A DNA stretch of 64,000 nt. Source: an uncultured Lachnospiraceae bacterium (GTDB lineage: Bacteria > Bacillota > Clostridia > Lachnospirales > Lachnospiraceae). A program made the position numbers and the translations under genes. Below the pieces are notes generated by a model. That model was not told the origin of the DNA. It did not search any database and saw only the letters and a program-made list of their open reading frames with translations. The DNA is taken from the NCBI GenBank assembly GCA_910577955.1, contig CAJTNC010000011.1:1-64000 (forward strand), in the 5' to 3' direction. Shown one piece after another: positions 21,975 to 31,055 of the stretch (its first letter is position 1; each line of letters starts with the position of its first letter).

Positions 21975-24900
21975 AAACCCGGAGGTAAAAAAGGTACTTG
22001 TGATCGGTTCCGGTCCTATTGTGATCGGGCAGGCGGCGGAATTTGACTATGCAGGAACTCAGGCGTGCCGTTCCCTGAAGGAGGAGGGCATGGAGGTGGT
22101 GTTGGTGAACTCCAATCCCGCTACGATCATGACAGACGGAGACATTGCGGACAAAGTATATATCGAGCCGTTGACGGTGAAGGTATTAGAGCAGATCATC
22201 GAGAAGGAGAAACCCGACTCGGTGCTGCCGACACTTGGCGGACAGGCGGGGCTCAACCTCGGTATGGAACTGGAGGAATCCGGTTTTTTGGCGGCTCACA
22301 ACGTGAGGCTTTTGGGCACTACGGCGAGAACGATCAAGAAGGCGGAGGATCGTCTGGAATTTAAGGAGACCATGGAGAAGATCGGGGAACCCTGCGCCCC
22401 CTCTCTGGTGGTGGAAAACATTCCGGACGGGGTGGAGTTCGCAGCAAAGATCGGCTATCCGGTGGTGCTTCGTCCGGCTTACACGCTGGGAGGATCCGGC
22501 GGCGGTATCGCTCACAATCAGGTGCAGCTTGAAGAGATCTTGGAAAACGGCCTGAGACTTTCCAGAGTGGGACAGGTGTTGGTGGAGCGCTGTATCGCCG
22601 GTTGGAAAGAGATAGAATTTGAAGCGATGCGTGACAGTGCGGGCAACTGCATCACTATCTGCAGCATGGAGAATGTCGATCCGGTGGGTGTCCATACCGG
22701 GGATTCCATCGTGGTAGCTCCCGCCCAGACGTTGGGGGATAAGGAATACCAGATGCTGCGGGGGGCGGCTCTCAACATCATCGATGAGTTGGAGATCACC
22801 GGCGGCTGTAATGTGCAGTTTGCCCTGCACCCTACCAGTTTTGAATACTGTGTTATCGAGGTGAACCCGAGGGTGAGCCGTTCTTCGGCGCTTGCCTCCA
22901 AGGCGACGGGGTATCCGATCGCTAAAGTGGCCTCAAAGATCGCGCTGGGCTACACACTGGATGAGATAAAAAATGCGATCACAGGGAAAACCTATGCCAG
23001 TTTTGAGCCGACCATCGATTACTGCGTGGTGAAGATTCCGAGGCTGCCCTTCGATAAATTCCTGACCGCGAAGCGGACGCTGACAACCCAGATGAAGGCC
23101 ACCGGCGAGGTGATGAGTATCTGCGACAGCTTTGAGGGAGCGATGATGAAGGCCCTTCGCTCGTTGGAGCAGCATGTGGACTGTCTGCGCAGCTATGACT
23201 TTTCGGCGCTGTCTCAGGAAGAACTGATCGAGCGCATGAAAAAGGTGGACGACCAGAGAATGTTCCTGATCGCCGAGGCTGTCCGCAAGGGGATCGACTA
23301 CGATACGATCTACAATATCACGATGGTGGACAAGTGGTTTATCGATAAGATTGCCATATTGACAGAGATGGAGGAGAAGCTGGAGAAAGAGGCTGGCTCT
23401 TTGACGGTGGAGACATTGCGGGAAGCGAAGCGGATGGAGTTTCCGGATGCAGTGATCGCAAGGCTTACGGGTCTGAGTGCGGAGGAGATCAAGAGGAGAA
23501 GGTATGAGAATGATATCACGGTCTCCTACAAGATGGTGGATACCTGCGCCGCGGAATTTGAGGCTCAGACCCCTTACTACTATTCCGTGTACGGCGGGGA
23601 AAATGAAGCGGCAGCCACAAATGACAGAAAGAAAGTTTTAGTGCTTGGTTCCGGACCGATCAGGATTGGACAGGGCATTGAGTTTGACTATTGTTCCGTT
23701 CACGCCACATGGGCTTTTTCCAGAGCGGGTTATGAGACGATTATTGTGAACAACAATCCGGAGACCGTATCCACGGACTTTGACATAGCGGATAAGCTTT
23801 ATTTCGAGCCGCTGACGCCGGAGGATGTGGAGAATATCGTAAGACTGGAGAAGCCTGACGGAGCGGTGGTGCAGTTCGGCGGCCAGACGGCCATCAAGCT
23901 GACCGAGGATCTGATGAAGATGGGTGTGCAGATTCTGGGCACAAAGGCGGAGGACGTGGACGCCGCGGAGGACAGGGAACTGTTCGACCGGATCCTGCAG
24001 GAGACGGAGATCCCCAGAGCGGCGGGGGGCACGGTGTTCACCGCCGAGGAAGCCAAAGAAGTGGCAAACAGATTGGGATATCCGGTGCTTGTGAGACCTT
24101 CCTATGTGTTGGGAGGACAGGGCATGCAGATCGCCATCTCCGATGCGGAGATCGAAGAGTTTATGGAGGTGATCAACCGCTACTCTCAGGAGCATCCGAT
24201 CCTTGTGGATAAGTATCTGCAGGGGAAGGAACTGGAGGTGGATGCGGTCTGTGACGGCACGGATATTCTGATTCCCGGTATTATGGAACATATCGAGCGG
24301 ACCGGCGTGCATTCCGGCGACTCCATTTCGGTTTATCCCGCGTTCACGGTCAGCGAGAAGGTGAAAGAAACCATTGCGGAGTATTCCAGACGGCTTGCCA
24401 AAGCGCTGCATGTTATCGGGTTAATCAACATTCAGTTTATCGCCGTGGGAGACGAGGTCTATGTGATTGAGGTAAACCCGAGATCCTCCCGCACGGTGCC
24501 CTATATCAGCAAGGTGACGGGCATTCCTATTGTAGATTTGGCGACGGAAGTGATCCTTGGCAAAAAGATAAAGGAACTGGGCTACGAGGCCGGACTGCAG
24601 AAGGAGGCGGACTATGTGGCGATCAAGATGCCGGTGTTCTCCTTTGAGAAGATCAGAGGGGCGGAGATCAGCTTAGGGCCGGAGATGAAGTCCACCGGCG
24701 AATGCCTCGGCATTGCGTCGACCTTCGATGAGGCGCTCTACAAGGCCTTTCTTGGGGCGGGCGTAGATCTGCCGAAATACAAACAGATCATCATCACCGT
24801 GAAGGATGCCGACAAGGGAGAAGCCATCGAGATCGGGCGGCGTTTTGAGAAACTCGGGTATATCATCTATGCCACAAGGAGTACCGCCGCGGCCTTAAAC

Positions 24901-25191
24901 GAGGCGGGCGTAAAGGCGAGAAAAGTCAATAAGATATCTCAGGAATCGCCCACCGTGATGGATTTGATCTTGGGACATAAGATCGATCTTGTGATCGATA
25001 CGCCGACTCAGGGCCGGGATAAGTCCAGAGACGGTTTCCTGATCAGACGCAACGCCATCGAGACGGGCGTGAACTGCATCACGGCGATGGATACTGCCAG
25101 AGCCCTTGTGACCAGTCTGGAAAACAAGGAGAAACAGGGCAGCAAGTTTGCGCTTGTGGATATTGCGACGATCGCGAAGAGAGGAAAGTAA
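21967..25191 (+). CDS. carB: Carbamoyl-phosphate synthase large subunit
   Basis: A 1074-aa CarB of usual length. Two homologous synthetase halves are seen: the first with GSGPIVIGQAAEFDYAGTQA and RPAYTLGGSGGG, the second with GSGPIRIGQGIEFDYCSVHA and RPSYVLGGQGMQ (second half from about residue 555). Each is an ATP-grasp unit, one for carboxy phosphate and one for carbamate phosphorylation. A C-terminal MGS-type allosteric domain (from about residue 935, with DTPTQGRDKSRDGFLIRRNAIE) binds effectors such as UMP or ornithine. It is coupled to carA. The ammonia tunnel entrance would receive NH3 directly if CarA is inactive. Confidence 0.95.
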   Translation: MPRNPEVKKVLVIGSGPIVIGQAAEFDYAGTQACRSLKEEGMEVVLVNSNPATIMTDGDIADKVYIEPLTVKVLEQIIEKEKPDSVLPTLGGQAGLNLGMELEESGFLAAHNVRLLGTTARTIKKAEDRLEFKETMEKIGEPCAPSLVVENIPDGVEFAAKIGYPVVLRPAYTLGGSGGGIAHNQVQLEEILENGLRLSRVGQVLVERCIAGWKEIEFEAMRDSAGNCITICSMENVDPVGVHTGDSIVVAPAQTLGDKEYQMLRGAALNIIDELEITGGCNVQFALHPTSFEYCVIEVNPRVSRSSALASKATGYPIAKVASKIALGYTLDEIKNAITGKTYASFEPTIDYCVVKIPRLPFDKFLTAKRTLTTQMKATGEVMSICDSFEGAMMKALRSLEQHVDCLRSYDFSALSQEELIERMKKVDDQRMFLIAEAVRKGIDYDTIYNITMVDKWFIDKIAILTEMEEKLEKEAGSLTVETLREAKRMEFPDAVIARLTGLSAEEIKRRRYENDITVSYKMVDTCAAEFEAQTPYYYSVYGGENEAAATNDRKKVLVLGSGPIRIGQGIEFDYCSVHATWAFSRAGYETIIVNNNPETVSTDFDIADKLYFEPLTPEDVENIVRLEKPDGAVVQFGGQTAIKLTEDLMKMGVQILGTKAEDVDAAEDRELFDRILQETEIPRAAGGTVFTAEEAKEVANRLGYPVLVRPSYVLGGQGMQIAISDAEIEEFMEVINRYSQEHPILVDKYLQGKELEVDAVCDGTDILIPGIMEHIERTGVHSGDSISVYPAFTVSEKVKETIAEYSRRLAKALHVIGLINIQFIAVGDEVYVIEVNPRSSRTVPYISKVTGIPIVDLATEVILGKKIKELGYEAGLQKEADYVAIKMPVFSFEKIRGAEISLGPEMKSTGECLGIASTFDEALYKAFLGAGVDLPKYKQIIITVKDADKGEAIEIGRRFEKLGYIIYATRSTAAALNEAGVKARKVNKISQESPTVMDLILGHKIDLVIDTPTQGRDKSRDGFLIRRNAIETGVNCITAMDTARALVTSLENKEKQGSKFALVDIATIAKRGK

Positions 25192-25212
25192 TAAAGTATA
25201 TTCATGATAAAA

Positions 25213-25246
25213 AGCGGCAGGAGCGGGAGTTCCTGCTGTTTTTGCC
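25213..25246 (+). terminator. Terminator of carAB
   Basis: AGCGGCAGGA and TCCTGCTGTT form a stem around GCGGGAGT, followed by TTTT. It lies about 25 bp after the carB stop. Confidence 0.75.
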
Positions 25247-25301
25247 GAAATAGCGCTTATGTGGCTTCAGGCAAAAAAGCGCAACAGAGGCAGCAGATTT
25301 G

Positions 25302-27302
25302 ATGGAAAGAGAAAAGATTATGAGAATGATGATATGGCGTTTTTCTGCCGCATTTATAGCCTGTGCGATATTACTGACAGCCTGTGGGAAAACGGACGGC
25401 GTGGCTGGAAATGGGACGGAAAACGAATCAGAGGCCGATGCGGAAACTGCGGCGGAAAACAAATCAGAGGCCGATGCGGAAACTGCGGCGGAAAACAAAT
25501 CAGAATCCGATGCCCAAATTGCGGGGCAGCAGAAAGAGTTGTATGCCGGTTTCATAGAAGAGCTGGATCAAATGCTGGAAGAGAACCGTGAGTTGGTTGA
25601 AAACCGCAGACAGGAGATAGACTGCGGCGTTTACCGGGAGAAAATCGGCACAGTCTATATTTTTTCCGAGTCTTTTTCCGGCGTCCTGCGGGCTGACTAC
25701 GGTGAAAACGGAACGGATGCCTTTCAAATAATGATAAGAGACGGCAAAAAGAATGAAAAGCACAGGTACGACTGCCGCCTGCTGTCGGATGGCAGTCTGT
25801 GGTTTGGCTTTCAGACGGAGAGCAAAAGCAAAAGAGACCTGCCGGATTACATTGTGAATGAGGATGCGCTGCGCTACAGCAGGGTGGATTATGTCTATGA
25901 TGACGGGATGACGGATTTAGAGGAAGAAAGGGAGCGCAGGAGGCAGGAGGCAGAGCAGTATTTAGAGGACAAAATAGACGGCGAAGTGCAGGAATTCTGG
26001 TGCAGCGAAGATTTTTTGTACCGGATCGATCGGGAAGAGGGACTGTTTAGCGATGCGGCGGCGGATAAAGAGAGTTGTATAGCGGATTTTCTTCGGAAGC
26101 AGGTAAAGCGCCTGAATTGTCAGTTGGCGGTCAGCGAGGCCTCTCTGGAGGTAATAGAAAAATATAGGCCGAAAGGTTACAGCTTATTGGATGCATGGAA
26201 TGAGATTGCTGTGTGCGATTTAAACCGCGACGGCAGGATGGATTATGTCGCGGCGTTTTATCCGGATGATTATGAGGAAGAGCAAAGGTATGAGGGCGGG
26301 AGCCCCTATGAACTCTCCTCGCAGTATTATGCGGCGGGTTTCTGGATGCTTTTGTCCGCAGAGGACGGCGGCTATGAACAGATTAGGCTCTCAGACAGTA
26401 TTGAATATTGGGAGTCGGAGCTTGTTTTAGTGGAAGTAACGTTTGTCGATGAGGGAATCCTGCAGCTTGAATATTTTGTCGGGCGTGCTCCCTTTTCTAA
26501 TGCGCTGCTCAGGTTTCGGTATGAGGAGGAGACGAAGAACTTTTATATGCTGCGTTCTTATTACAGGGATTCCTATAATGATGCGCTGCTGATAGGCGAC
26601 GAGGAGAATTACGGCAGAACAAGCATAGGAGCTTATTTTTCCGGCAGGCCGCAGAATTATTGCGAGGGGATATGGCAGAGTGCGGAGGATAACCTTATGC
26701 CGGGCGGCGTCGAGGTCGGCTACTACAGCGACAACTTTCAGTACCGTTGTGAAAATCTGCTGATGGAACACCGCATCAACAGTTTGATCTGGGAGAAGGA
26801 GTATGAGCTGGTTCAGGCTTTCAGGCGGTATTGTCCGGATGAAGAGCCGGATATCATGCTGGATGCGGACGGTATTTTTTACAGCGGACGGCTTGTCAGC
26901 GGGCGGGTAAGTCTGCTGCATTACGGAGGAGAGAGGAGAGGGTCGGTGAATATGCCGGTCATGATAGACAGAATGAGCGGTGAATATGTGACGGTGTCCA
27001 CTCTGATAGGGAAGGAAGAATTTTTGCAGATTTTCACGGACTGGTTCGGGGATGCGGCGATTTACGGCGATATCACGGCGGAGGAAAGAAAACAGTACGT
27101 GGAAGCCATCGAAGCGTGCTGGGAAAAAGCGGATACGGTGGAACATTATTTCGAGGAAGGGCAGGAATTTTTGTCCCTGCAGATCGAGCAGGAGGGCGTT
27201 AGGGTGAAGGTATGGTCGGAGACAAACGAACAGTGGGAATCATGCCTTGTTGAAAAAGAATATTTTTGGGGAACCGATATCTGGGATTATTTCGAATTAT
27301 GA
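25302..27302 (+). CDS. Large lipoprotein of unknown function with EF-hand-like and DUF3298-like parts
   Basis: A 666-aa secreted protein. The signal peptide ends in the lipobox LTAC (Cys about residue 29), then a low-complexity acidic linker with a 12-residue repeat (SEADAETAAENK, two and a half copies). The middle contains AVCDLNRDGRMDYVAAFYP, an FG-GAP/EF-hand-like D-x-N-x-D-G-x-x-D loop. The C-terminal part (NMPVMIDRMSGEYVTVSTLIGKEEFLQIF) resembles DUF3298/RsiV-type extracellular domains. It probably sits on the outer membrane face; no function is known to me. An ATG at 25320 is an alternative start. Monocistronic, between the carAB terminator and the PTS leader. Confidence 0.7.
   Translation: MEREKIMRMMIWRFSAAFIACAILLTACGKTDGVAGNGTENESEADAETAAENKSEADAETAAENKSESDAQIAGQQKELYAGFIEELDQMLEENRELVENRRQEIDCGVYREKIGTVYIFSESFSGVLRADYGENGTDAFQIMIRDGKKNEKHRYDCRLLSDGSLWFGFQTESKSKRDLPDYIVNEDALRYSRVDYVYDDGMTDLEEERERRRQEAEQYLEDKIDGEVQEFWCSEDFLYRIDREEGLFSDAAADKESCIADFLRKQVKRLNCQLAVSEASLEVIEKYRPKGYSLLDAWNEIAVCDLNRDGRMDYVAAFYPDDYEEEQRYEGGSPYELSSQYYAAGFWMLLSAEDGGYEQIRLSDSIEYWESELVLVEVTFVDEGILQLEYFVGRAPFSNALLRFRYEEETKNFYMLRSYYRDSYNDALLIGDEENYGRTSIGAYFSGRPQNYCEGIWQSAEDNLMPGGVEVGYYSDNFQYRCENLLMEHRINSLIWEKEYELVQAFRRYCPDEEPDIMLDADGIFYSGRLVSGRVSLLHYGGERRGSVNMPVMIDRMSGEYVTVSTLIGKEEFLQIFTDWFGDAAIYGDITAEERKQYVEAIEACWEKADTVEHYFEEGQEFLSLQIEQEGVRVKVWSETNEQWESCLVEKEYFWGTDIWDYFEL
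25426..25525 (+). repeat. 36-bp tandem repeat in the lipoprotein linker
   Basis: The unit starting AATCAGAGGCCGATGCGGAA is repeated at 25426 and 25462 without change, and a third, diverged partial unit starts at 25498. It encodes the 12-aa acidic linker repeat. The two identical units suggest recent expansion or slippage. Confidence 0.85.
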
Positions 27303-27397
27303 GCGGAGAAATAGGATCCCGAGGAAAACAGCTCCGTGCGGCGCAATGAAAATTATAAAACAATCATAAAACGAATATAAACCGGTCATAAAAAGTA

Positions 27398-27426
27398 TTG
27401 AATTATTCTTAATAATGTGTTAAAGT
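27398..27426 (+). promoter_or_regulatory. Promoter of the first beta-glucoside operon
   Basis: TTGAAT (27398-27403), 17-bp spacer, TAAAGT (27421-27426). A start near 27433 puts the antiterminator site at the very 5' end of the transcript. Confidence 0.5.
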
Positions 27427-27446
27427 GAAAATACTTAAATAAACAT

Positions 27447-27478
27447 GATGACGTGTTACTGGTAAAGCAGGCAAGATC
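27447..27478 (+). promoter_or_regulatory. RAT: ribonucleic antiterminator site for LicT/BglG
   Basis: GTGTTACTGGTAAAGCAGGC with flanking GATGAC and AAGATC matches the conserved LicT/BglG-type RAT (TGTTACTG...GCAGGCAAAACC). Its 3' bases overlap the first bases of the terminator stem at 27475, as required for mutually exclusive folding. The LicT gene lies at 31056. Confidence 0.85.
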
Positions 27479-27537
27479 AGATTGAAAGAGGAAGGAAGCT
27501 TCGGAAGTTTCTTTATGTTTTCAGTTTGGTCTTTTTT
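27475..27537 (+). terminator. Regulated leader terminator of the first beta-glucoside operon
   Basis: GATCAGATTGAAA (27475-27487) pairs with TTTCAGTTTGGTC (27519-27531) over 13 positions including G-U pairs, followed by six T. It lies 80 bp before the PTS gene and would stop transcription unless LicT stabilises the RAT. Confidence 0.82.
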
Positions 27538-27617
27538 GTTTCGCGAGCAATAGCCGGCAGACAGACGACGCGCATCCAAAGTCCGGACAACAAAAAATAA
27601 AAAAGGAGAGTAAAGTT

Positions 27618-29531
27618 ATGGATTATGGCAGAATAGCCGGTGACATTCTGGCGAATGTAGGCGGAAAAGAAAATGTAAAATCAGTGACTCATTGCTTTAC
27701 CAGATTGCGTTTTGTGCTGAAGGATGAGAGTAAAGCGAAAAAAGATGTGGTGGAACATCTGGAGGGCGTGATCTCCGTAGTAGTGGCGGGGGGACAGTTT
27801 CAGGTGGTCTGCGGCGCTAAAGTGACCAAGATATACGATGCGGTGCTGCCGCTTGTGGGGGAACTGGAGGAGAGCGCTTCCGGAGAGGGAAACAAGGGCA
27901 AATTCAATTTTGTTTTACAGAAAATATCAGAGATTTTTACACCCATCGTTCCGGCTATCGCGGCGGCGGGTCTGATCAAGGGTCTTTTGGCGGCATGTTC
28001 CAGACTTCCGATGTTTGAAGCGTTCACGGCTACCAGCACCTACACGCTGCTCAATACAGCAAGTAATATTATCTTCTATTTTATGCCGATATTCTTGGCT
28101 TATACGGCTGCAAAAGCTTTGAAATGCAATCAGATCATCGCCATGGTTTTGGGCGCGTTCCTCTGCCATCCGGTCATCGATGCGCTGATACAGGATGTGA
28201 CGACTCCGTCCACGATATTCGGACTGCCTGTAATTAAAAAGGCGTTTACCATCGGAGAATCCACCAAGGTGTTCAGCTATACCGAGTCGGTGATACCGAT
28301 CATTCTGGCGGTGATCGTGCTCTGCTATCTGGAACGGTTTTTAAAGAAGGTCATTCCGGAGATCCTGCAGATCATTCTGGTGCCGGGACTTTGCCTTATC
28401 ATTATGGTTCCGGTGATGTTGGTGGTGGTAGGTCCTGTCGGAATTTATGTGGGCTATGCGATCCAGTGGCTGTATCAGGCGTTATACTCCTTCAGTCCCT
28501 TGTTGGGTGGTATCATTGTCGGCGGTCTGTGGGGCGTATGCGTTATCTTCGGTGCGCACCGTGCGCTGCTGCCCATCGGTTTGAATGACGTGGCCATTTC
28601 CGGCACAAACACACTGATGTGCTTTGCCGGTTCCGCAAACTTCGCACAGGCAGGCGCTGCCCTTGGCGTTATGTTTAAGACAAAGAGCGCCGAGACAAAA
28701 CAGGTGGCAGGCGCTGCATCCCTGTCCGCATTTTTGGTGGGTATCACGGAACCTGCAATTTACGGCTGTAACCTGCGGTTAAAGAAGCCTATGGTCTGCG
28801 CGGTGATCGCAGGCGCTGCGGGCGGTGCCATCATGGGTATCGGAAATGCAGTGAACACCGGTTTTGCGAACAATGGTATTTTGACGATCATGTCCTACTA
28901 CGGAGAGGGAACCAGCTTCCCGCGGTTTTTGGCTTATCTGCTCGGTATTGCAGTGGCCTTCTTCGGCGCGGCTGTGTTGACATACATCGTAGGATTTGAA
29001 GAGACGATTCCCGGTAAAACGGCTGCCATTCCTGCAAAGGGTGAAAAAGCGGCTGTAAAAGTGACAAAAGACAATGCGGATGTGGAGATCGCTTCCCCGG
29101 CAGAGGGAAAGGCCGTATCTTTAAAAGAAACTGCGGATGAAGTATTTTCTTCGGAAGCGCTGGGAAAAGGGATTGCGATCATTCCTGCAAAGGGTGAGAT
29201 CGTGGCTCCGGCGGACGGCACACTTTCGGTTTTGTATCCGACACTTCATGCCCTTGGGTTTGTTCTCGATAACGGTGTAGAACTTTTGGTACATATCGGC
29301 ATCAACACGGTGGAATTAAACGGTGAATGCTTTGAAAAACATGTGGAACAGGGCGTGCGCGTGAAGAAGGGCGATCGTCTGGTAAGTTTCGATATAGACA
29401 AGATCAGAGAAAAAGGGTATGATCCTACGGTTATGGTTTTAGTTTCCAACACCGAACAGTTTGCCGGTGTGGACGGAGTGCCGGGAGAGCGTGTTTCCTT
29501 CGGACAAAACGTTATTCTGATTAAAAAATAA
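27618..29531 (+). CDS. Beta-glucoside PTS permease, EIIBCA
   Basis: A 637-aa three-domain permease that imports and phosphorylates beta-glucosides. EIIB: phosphocysteine in VTHCFTRLRFVLKDE (Cys about 26). EIIC: about residues 105-460 with some ten hydrophobic segments and the GITEPAIYG motif. EIIA: phosphohistidine in ELLVHIGINTVELNG (about residue 559). The EIIC loop reads FGAHRALLPIGLND where many family members have F-G-x-H-W-G, so the sugar may differ from salicin or arbutin. The gene follows the RAT/terminator leader and leads a PTS-GH1-licT cassette. Confidence 0.93.
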   Translation: MDYGRIAGDILANVGGKENVKSVTHCFTRLRFVLKDESKAKKDVVEHLEGVISVVVAGGQFQVVCGAKVTKIYDAVLPLVGELEESASGEGNKGKFNFVLQKISEIFTPIVPAIAAAGLIKGLLAACSRLPMFEAFTATSTYTLLNTASNIIFYFMPIFLAYTAAKALKCNQIIAMVLGAFLCHPVIDALIQDVTTPSTIFGLPVIKKAFTIGESTKVFSYTESVIPIILAVIVLCYLERFLKKVIPEILQIILVPGLCLIIMVPVMLVVVGPVGIYVGYAIQWLYQALYSFSPLLGGIIVGGLWGVCVIFGAHRALLPIGLNDVAISGTNTLMCFAGSANFAQAGAALGVMFKTKSAETKQVAGAASLSAFLVGITEPAIYGCNLRLKKPMVCAVIAGAAGGAIMGIGNAVNTGFANNGILTIMSYYGEGTSFPRFLAYLLGIAVAFFGAAVLTYIVGFEETIPGKTAAIPAKGEKAAVKVTKDNADVEIASPAEGKAVSLKETADEVFSSEALGKGIAIIPAKGEIVAPADGTLSVLYPTLHALGFVLDNGVELLVHIGINTVELNGECFEKHVEQGVRVKKGDRLVSFDIDKIREKGYDPTVMVLVSNTEQFAGVDGVPGERVSFGQNVILIKK

Positions 29532-29546
29532 AGGATGGTTACCGTT

Positions 29547-30959
29547 ATGAAAACAAAATTTCCTGAAAATTTTCTCTGGGGCGCCGCTTCGTCGGCGTTC
29601 CAGATCGAGGGCGGATGGGACGAAGACGGCAAGGGGATGACAGTGGCGGATTTCAATTCCTTTAAGCGTTCGGACCGTCAGGCGGACAGCAAAGTTGCCA
29701 GTGACTTTTATCATCACTGGCAAGAAGATATCGCTCTGATGAAGGAATTAGGGCTTAAGACTTACCGCTTTTCCATCTCCTGGGCAAGGATCATTCTGGA
29801 CGGCGACGGGGCGGTCAATCAGAAAGGGATCGATTTTTACAATCAGGTGATCGATGAACTGATCGGAAACGACATTATCCCCTTTGTTACATTGTATCAC
29901 TTTGATCTGCCCTACGCGCTTGTGGAGAAATACAACGGCTGGGAGGACAGACGCTGCGCTTATGCTTTTGAACGATATGCGAAAGTATGTTTTGAAGCGT
30001 TCGGAGACCGGGTGAAATGGTGGTTAGTTCACAATGAACAGAATTTGATGATCCGGGTGGATGAGCGGATGAACATCACGGAGTCCGATCCGTGGAAAGC
30101 GGATAAGATCCGGGCTCAGATGGATTATCATATGTTTTTGGCCCATGCTCTGGCGGTGAACGCCTGCCATGAGACGGTGGAGGGCGGAAAGATCGCGCCC
30201 GCGGTTTCCTCTACCTGTACCTATCCTCTGACCAATAAGCCGGAGGACGTCTGGGCGGCGAAGATGAACGACTGGTTTAAGACAAATTACTGTCTGGATA
30301 TGCATTACTACGGCGAATATCCCGGTTACTATATGCGTTATCTGAGAGAGCGGAATATCGTGCCGGTGATGGAAGAGAATGATGCGGCAATCTTAAAGAG
30401 CGCAAAGATGGATTTTATCGCGTTGAATTACTACAGAACGCTGTGTGCAAGCTATCTTCCGGCGGATGAGGAACATCCTGTGGGGATGCGCGCATTCAGA
30501 GGCAACGAGGTGGATTTCGATCAGTACGGTTACTGCAGGGATGAGAAAAATACGAACCTAAAGGCCAGCGAGTATGGCGCGCAGATCGATCCTATGGGTC
30601 TGCGGATCGTTTTAAACGATTACTACGCGCGCTATCATCTGCCCCTGATCATTACGGAAAACGGGCTGGGTACGCCGGATGTTCTGACGGAAGACGGAAA
30701 AGTACATGACGATTACCGGATCGATTATATCCGCGGTCATGTGGAGGCTATGTCTCTTGCCATTGAGGACGGCGTGGATCTGATGGGGTACTGCCCGTGG
30801 TCGGTGATCGATCTTTTAAGTTCTCATCAGGGATTCAGAAAACGCTACGGTTTTGTGTATGTGAACAGAGAAGATATGGATTTAAAAGATCTGGGCCGTG
30901 TCCGGAAGGATAGTTTTTATTGGTATCAGAATGTAATAAAGACAAACGGAGAAATTTAA
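29547..30959 (+). CDS. 6-phospho-beta-glucosidase, GH1 family
   Basis: A 470-aa GH1 enzyme that hydrolyses the 6-phosphorylated glucoside made by the PTS. Markers are PENFLWGAASSAFQIEGG at the N-terminus, the acid/base Glu in VHNEQN (about residue 163), the nucleophile Glu in ITENGLG (about 370), and the C-terminal SSHQGFRKRYG segment that corresponds to the phosphate-binding S...K-R-Y loop. The start at 29547 is preferred over 29535, which directly abuts AAAGGA. It follows the PTS gene by 15 bp. Confidence 0.93.
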   Translation: MKTKFPENFLWGAASSAFQIEGGWDEDGKGMTVADFNSFKRSDRQADSKVASDFYHHWQEDIALMKELGLKTYRFSISWARIILDGDGAVNQKGIDFYNQVIDELIGNDIIPFVTLYHFDLPYALVEKYNGWEDRRCAYAFERYAKVCFEAFGDRVKWWLVHNEQNLMIRVDERMNITESDPWKADKIRAQMDYHMFLAHALAVNACHETVEGGKIAPAVSSTCTYPLTNKPEDVWAAKMNDWFKTNYCLDMHYYGEYPGYYMRYLRERNIVPVMEENDAAILKSAKMDFIALNYYRTLCASYLPADEEHPVGMRAFRGNEVDFDQYGYCRDEKNTNLKASEYGAQIDPMGLRIVLNDYYARYHLPLIITENGLGTPDVLTEDGKVHDDYRIDYIRGHVEAMSLAIEDGVDLMGYCPWSVIDLLSSHQGFRKRYGFVYVNREDMDLKDLGRVRKDSFYWYQNVIKTNGEI

Positions 30960-30968
30960 AAAGAACAT

Positions 30969-31024
30969 AACCGCAGGAAAACCGATAAGGCTGCAGGGCA
31001 GTATTTGTTTTTCTGCGGTTTATA
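30969..31024 (+). terminator. Hairpin between GH1 and licT
   Basis: AACCGCAG (30969-30976) and CTGCGGTT (31013-31020) form an 8-bp stem around a long loop containing a T-tract. It is a possible partial terminator that lowers licT expression. Confidence 0.4.
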
Positions 31025-31055
31025 TGTTATACTGATGGATAGGGTGGCGGGAAAA

